Of a DNA stretch of 32,378 nt, positions 29,900 through 32,378 are shown one piece after another (the first letter of the stretch is position 1; each line of letters begins with the position of its first letter). Source of the DNA: an uncultured Armatimonadota bacterium (GTDB lineage: Bacteria > Armatimonadota > Fimbriimonadia > Fimbriimonadales > Fimbriimonadaceae). The stretch spans positions 1-32,378 of the forward strand of contig CAIUHP010000027.1 in the NCBI GenBank assembly GCA_903899015.1, read 5' to 3'. The notes beneath the pieces were generated by a model that did not search any database, was not told the origin of the DNA, and was given only the letters and a program-made list of their open reading frames with translations. The position numbers were made by a program, and so were the translations under genes.

Positions 29900-32320
29900 A
29901 TGAAGTCGATAAGGTGGAGTTTGGCGGTCATGTTACTGGGATCGATCGCAATTGGTTCGATCGGAGTTTTCAGTAACCTGCCCGGAGTGGTTTCCAAAGA
30001 CGGTAGCTCCAGAATTCCCAACGGGGAGCGCATCCAACCAGTGGGTCGAAATCACATTGCTTTACGGGGAGACATGCCTTTGGCCATGGTTCCATCTGTC
30101 GATGGCTCAAAATGTTTTGTCGTCACGGGCGGATTTCATGATCATGGCGTGGCTGTCCTCAACTTAGACGATGAAGTATCGGACACATTCGTTTCGACGA
30201 CAAAATGTGCGGGCGGCATTTCACTTCCATCCGAAGGAGCCGCCTATATTGCGGCTGGCGACCTTGGGATTCGAAAGATCCAGGCAACCTCGAATAAAGA
30301 CAACTGGGAGCCCATCGGATTTAAGTTTGCTGCCAACGCATGGATTCAGGGCGTTGCGAAATTGCCGTCCGGGCTTTTAGTCGTCACGGACATCAACAAC
30401 GACCAACTTATCGGGCTGGACCCGGCATCGCTCATTACGAAATGGATCTTGAACGTTGGCCACAAACCCAATCGGATTGTCATAGACCCCAAGAACCATC
30501 GGCTTGCGGTCGCAAACTGGGGTGGAGAAAGCGTCTCAATCGTGGATTTCGAAGGGAAACTTCAATCTCGCGTATCCGTCGGGGTTCATCCAAGCGACCT
30601 AATGTTTGCTCCTGACGGAACACTCTTTGTGTCCAACGCGGGCTCGAATACCATTTCTGTCGTCCGAGAGAAGGCAGTCATTGCAACGGTTTTCACCAGC
30701 CTCTCACCAAAGGACTTAGTTGGATCGACTCCCTGTGGATTGGCGCTTTCACCGGATTCCCGCCATCTATATGTTGCCAATTCGGGCAACAACAACGTGG
30801 CCGTTCTGAACGTTGAGGAACGTTCTCAACCTAAACTCGAAGGATTCATCCCGACCGGGTGGTACCCAACCACCGTGTATGCCGTAAATGATGGCAAAAG
30901 GCTTTTGATCGGCACAGCGAAAGGAATGAAATCCTCTGGCAACTATCCGGGAATTACGCCTGAACAGACGATCACGGATGACGGTAGAAACCGGTACGAC
31001 TATCTTCCAAGTCGCCTCAGCGGCGATGTGATGTTCGTCAATGTGCCTGACAAGGCGACCTTGGCAAAATGGACGGGTATTTGCAAACGGAACGCCGAAC
31101 GTGAGATCACTGAAGAGTTCGCTAAGCGAGAAGAGGCGATGCAGCCGACTCTCAGCAAGATCAAACATGTACTTTATGTCATCCGTGAAAATCGGTCTTA
31201 CGATCAAGTGCTAGGGGACCTCAAAGGAACAAACGCCGATCCGAATCTTTGTATGTACGGTGCAAAAATCACGCCCAATGGGCATCTAATCGCTCGAACA
31301 TTCAAAACATTCGACAACCTTTATTGCGATGGCGAGGTAAGCCAAGACGGACACCAATGGTGTTGCGCTTCCTACTGCACCGACTTCACCGAGAAGATCT
31401 GGCCAACCGGCTACGCCGATCGCGGGCGACCAGATGAGGACGCCACCGTGGCAAGTTCACCAGGGGGTTACCTGTGGGACAACTGTCGAAAGCACGGCGT
31501 CTCCTACCGAAGTTATGGCGAGTTCGCTTCCTTCAAATCCGATAAAGGCAGTTCGCCCAAATTCGACGGAGAGTCGGGATTGGAGGGCCATGCCAGCGAG
31601 AAATGGTCTCTTTCGAAGGCGAGAGACATGGATAAAGTCGATGTCTTCGTCGAAGAGATGAAAGCGGCCGAACAAAAAGGAAATTGGTGGCAATTCATGG
31701 TGATGTCGCTGGGTGAAGATCACACCGCGGGGAGAACCCCTGAAGACTTCACTCCGTTTTCAAAGGTTGCCAGCAATGACGTCGGACTAGGAAAGCTTGT
31801 TGAGGCCATTTCGCACAGTAAGTTCTGGGCCGATACCGCCATCTTTGTCATCGAAGACGATGCACAAGATGGACCGGATCACGTGGATGGTCATCGAACC
31901 GTCGGCTATTTGATTTCTCCATACGTTGAGCGAGGCGGGGTTGATCACACGATGTACAGTACGGCTTCGATGATAAGAACGATGGAGTTGATGCTCGGTT
32001 TACCACCGATGTCGCAACACGATCGGCACGCAACATCCATGATTGCTAGCCTCACTGATAAACCAAACTTGGCGCCGTTTACACATTTATCCGCCCAGAT
32101 CGATCTAGAAGCTCGAAACCCCAAACAAGGTGTTCTAGCGATGGAGTCCTCCAAGCTTGACTTCAGCGCCTATGACAGGGTGGAACCAGACGTACTAAAC
32201 CGAGTTCTTTGGGCCGATGCCAAGCCAGGGGTTCCTTATCCTATCGGGGTCTATGAAGATTTGTGTGGATTCAACCTATGGTTCTGGCCGGATCAGAAAC
32301 GCTGTTTTCCTCTGATTTGA
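29900..32320 (+). CDS. YVTN/YncE-like beta-propeller plus alkaline-phosphatase-fold phosphoesterase
   Basis: 806 residues with an N-terminal hydrophobic segment (SLAVMLLGSIAIGSIGVFS). Residues about 40-360 form a seven-bladed propeller with repeats such as HRLAVANWGGESVSIVDFEG, PDGTLFVSNAGSNTISVV and PDSRHLYVANSGNNNVAVL. Residues about 415-800 are a phosphoesterase of the phospholipase C/acid phosphatase type: ENRSYDQVLGDL (E430), SPGGYLWDNCRKHGVSYR, and VIEDDAQDGPDHVDGHRTVG (E652, D653, D654) with the metal-binding Asp/His cluster. NCBI-style naming is a bifunctional YncE family/alkaline phosphatase protein. It should hydrolyse a phosphomonoester or phosphodiester outside the cytoplasm; the substrate is unknown. 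It starts 23 bases after the YdbT-like stop and is probably co-transcribed. The final codons and stop lie within a 25-base inverted repeat. Confidence 0.9.
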   Translation: MKSIRWSLAVMLLGSIAIGSIGVFSNLPGVVSKDGSSRIPNGERIQPVGRNHIALRGDMPLAMVPSVDGSKCFVVTGGFHDHGVAVLNLDDEVSDTFVSTTKCAGGISLPSEGAAYIAAGDLGIRKIQATSNKDNWEPIGFKFAANAWIQGVAKLPSGLLVVTDINNDQLIGLDPASLITKWILNVGHKPNRIVIDPKNHRLAVANWGGESVSIVDFEGKLQSRVSVGVHPSDLMFAPDGTLFVSNAGSNTISVVREKAVIATVFTSLSPKDLVGSTPCGLALSPDSRHLYVANSGNNNVAVLNVEERSQPKLEGFIPTGWYPTTVYAVNDGKRLLIGTAKGMKSSGNYPGITPEQTITDDGRNRYDYLPSRLSGDVMFVNVPDKATLAKWTGICKRNAEREITEEFAKREEAMQPTLSKIKHVLYVIRENRSYDQVLGDLKGTNADPNLCMYGAKITPNGHLIARTFKTFDNLYCDGEVSQDGHQWCCASYCTDFTEKIWPTGYADRGRPDEDATVASSPGGYLWDNCRKHGVSYRSYGEFASFKSDKGSSPKFDGESGLEGHASEKWSLSKARDMDKVDVFVEEMKAAEQKGNWWQFMVMSLGEDHTAGRTPEDFTPFSKVASNDVGLGKLVEAISHSKFWADTAIFVIEDDAQDGPDHVDGHRTVGYLISPYVERGGVDHTMYSTASMIRTMELMLGLPPMSQHDRHATSMIASLTDKPNLAPFTHLSAQIDLEARNPKQGVLAMESSKLDFSAYDRVEPDVLNRVLWADAKPGVPYPIGVYEDLCGFNLWFWPDQKRCFPLI

Positions 32321-32365
32321 ACCTGCGCATGGGCACTAGAGGTTCAAATCAGAGGAAGAACAGCG
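32300..32365. repeat. long inverted repeat spanning the stop codon
   Basis: Left arm 32300-32324 (25 bases, starting CGCTGTTTTCC) and right arm 32340-32365 (26 bases, ending GAAGAACAGCG) are reverse complements except for one inserted base. The loop is 15 bases. The left arm contains the last six codons and the TGA of the phosphoesterase gene. No T tract follows, so it is not a standard intrinsic terminator, though a stem this long would still protect or stop the transcript. Confidence 0.75.
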
Positions 32366-32378
32366 CCACTCAAATGCG

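Noticed and set aside
1-32378. CRISPR arrays, tRNA or rRNA genes, insertion sequences, prophage
   Set aside because: I saw no regularly spaced repeats, cloverleaf sequences, transposase motifs or phage structural genes on either strand.

Overview
The window looks like a chromosomal segment of an Armatimonadota-type bacterium, probably near Fimbriimonadia. This is inferred from gene style, not from a marker gene. The clues are a pseudopilin with a class-typical N-terminus (cleavage after G15, then FTLIE and a hydrophobic helix ending LFPVFAQAK), a cytochrome-like DUF1549/DUF1553 gene paired with a DUF1501 gene, many secreted glycoside hydrolases and esterases, and short strand-switching gene groups. 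I found no tRNA, rRNA, CRISPR array or transposase.

Layout. 1-9140: a GntR/LacI-type regulator; a DUF5685 protein with a very cysteine-rich tail; a secreted GH43; a small conserved gene split by a -1 frameshift at an A AAA AAG slippery heptamer; a four-helix membrane protein; a minus-strand pair of a CE2-like SGNH esterase and a GH127-type beta-L-arabinofuranosidase; and a MarR regulator. 9136-12081: a minus-strand run of a flavin-dependent halogenase-like protein, a 70-residue lipoprotein and a pseudopilin. 12202-17393: a divergent pair, a second (GH146-like) beta-L-arabinofuranosidase and a large DUF5695-like secreted protein, sharing a compact promoter with an internal dyad. 17598-22050: a DUF1501 protein and its PSCyt1/DUF1549/DUF1553 partner, with overlapping ends. 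22129-26666: a zinc-ribbon membrane protein, a GNAT acetyltransferase, a tandem two-domain SGNH hydrolase, a pirin, a small secreted cysteine protein and a DinB-like protein. 26733-32378: a strong two-way terminator, an orphan sugar-binding lipoprotein, a ydbS/ydbT-like membrane PH-domain pair, and a beta-propeller/phosphoesterase protein whose stop codon lies inside a long inverted repeat.

How the genes fit together. GH43, GH127, the GH146-like enzyme, two SGNH esterases, the DUF5695-like protein, a sugar-sensing GntR/LacI regulator and a sugar-binding lipoprotein suggest breakdown of arabinose-rich plant polysaccharide (arabinan, arabinogalactan or arabinosylated glycoprotein) outside the cytoplasm. 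Substrate assignment is inference. No transporter permease, ATPase or arabinose-catabolic enzyme is present, so the locus is a dispersed set rather than a compact utilisation operon.

The most unusual items are the frameshifted gene at 3550-3953, the cysteine-rich tail at 1413-1540, the catalytic box of an esterase encoded antisense to another gene's tail, the near-perfect 27-base palindrome before the pseudopilin, and the long inverted repeat at the right edge.
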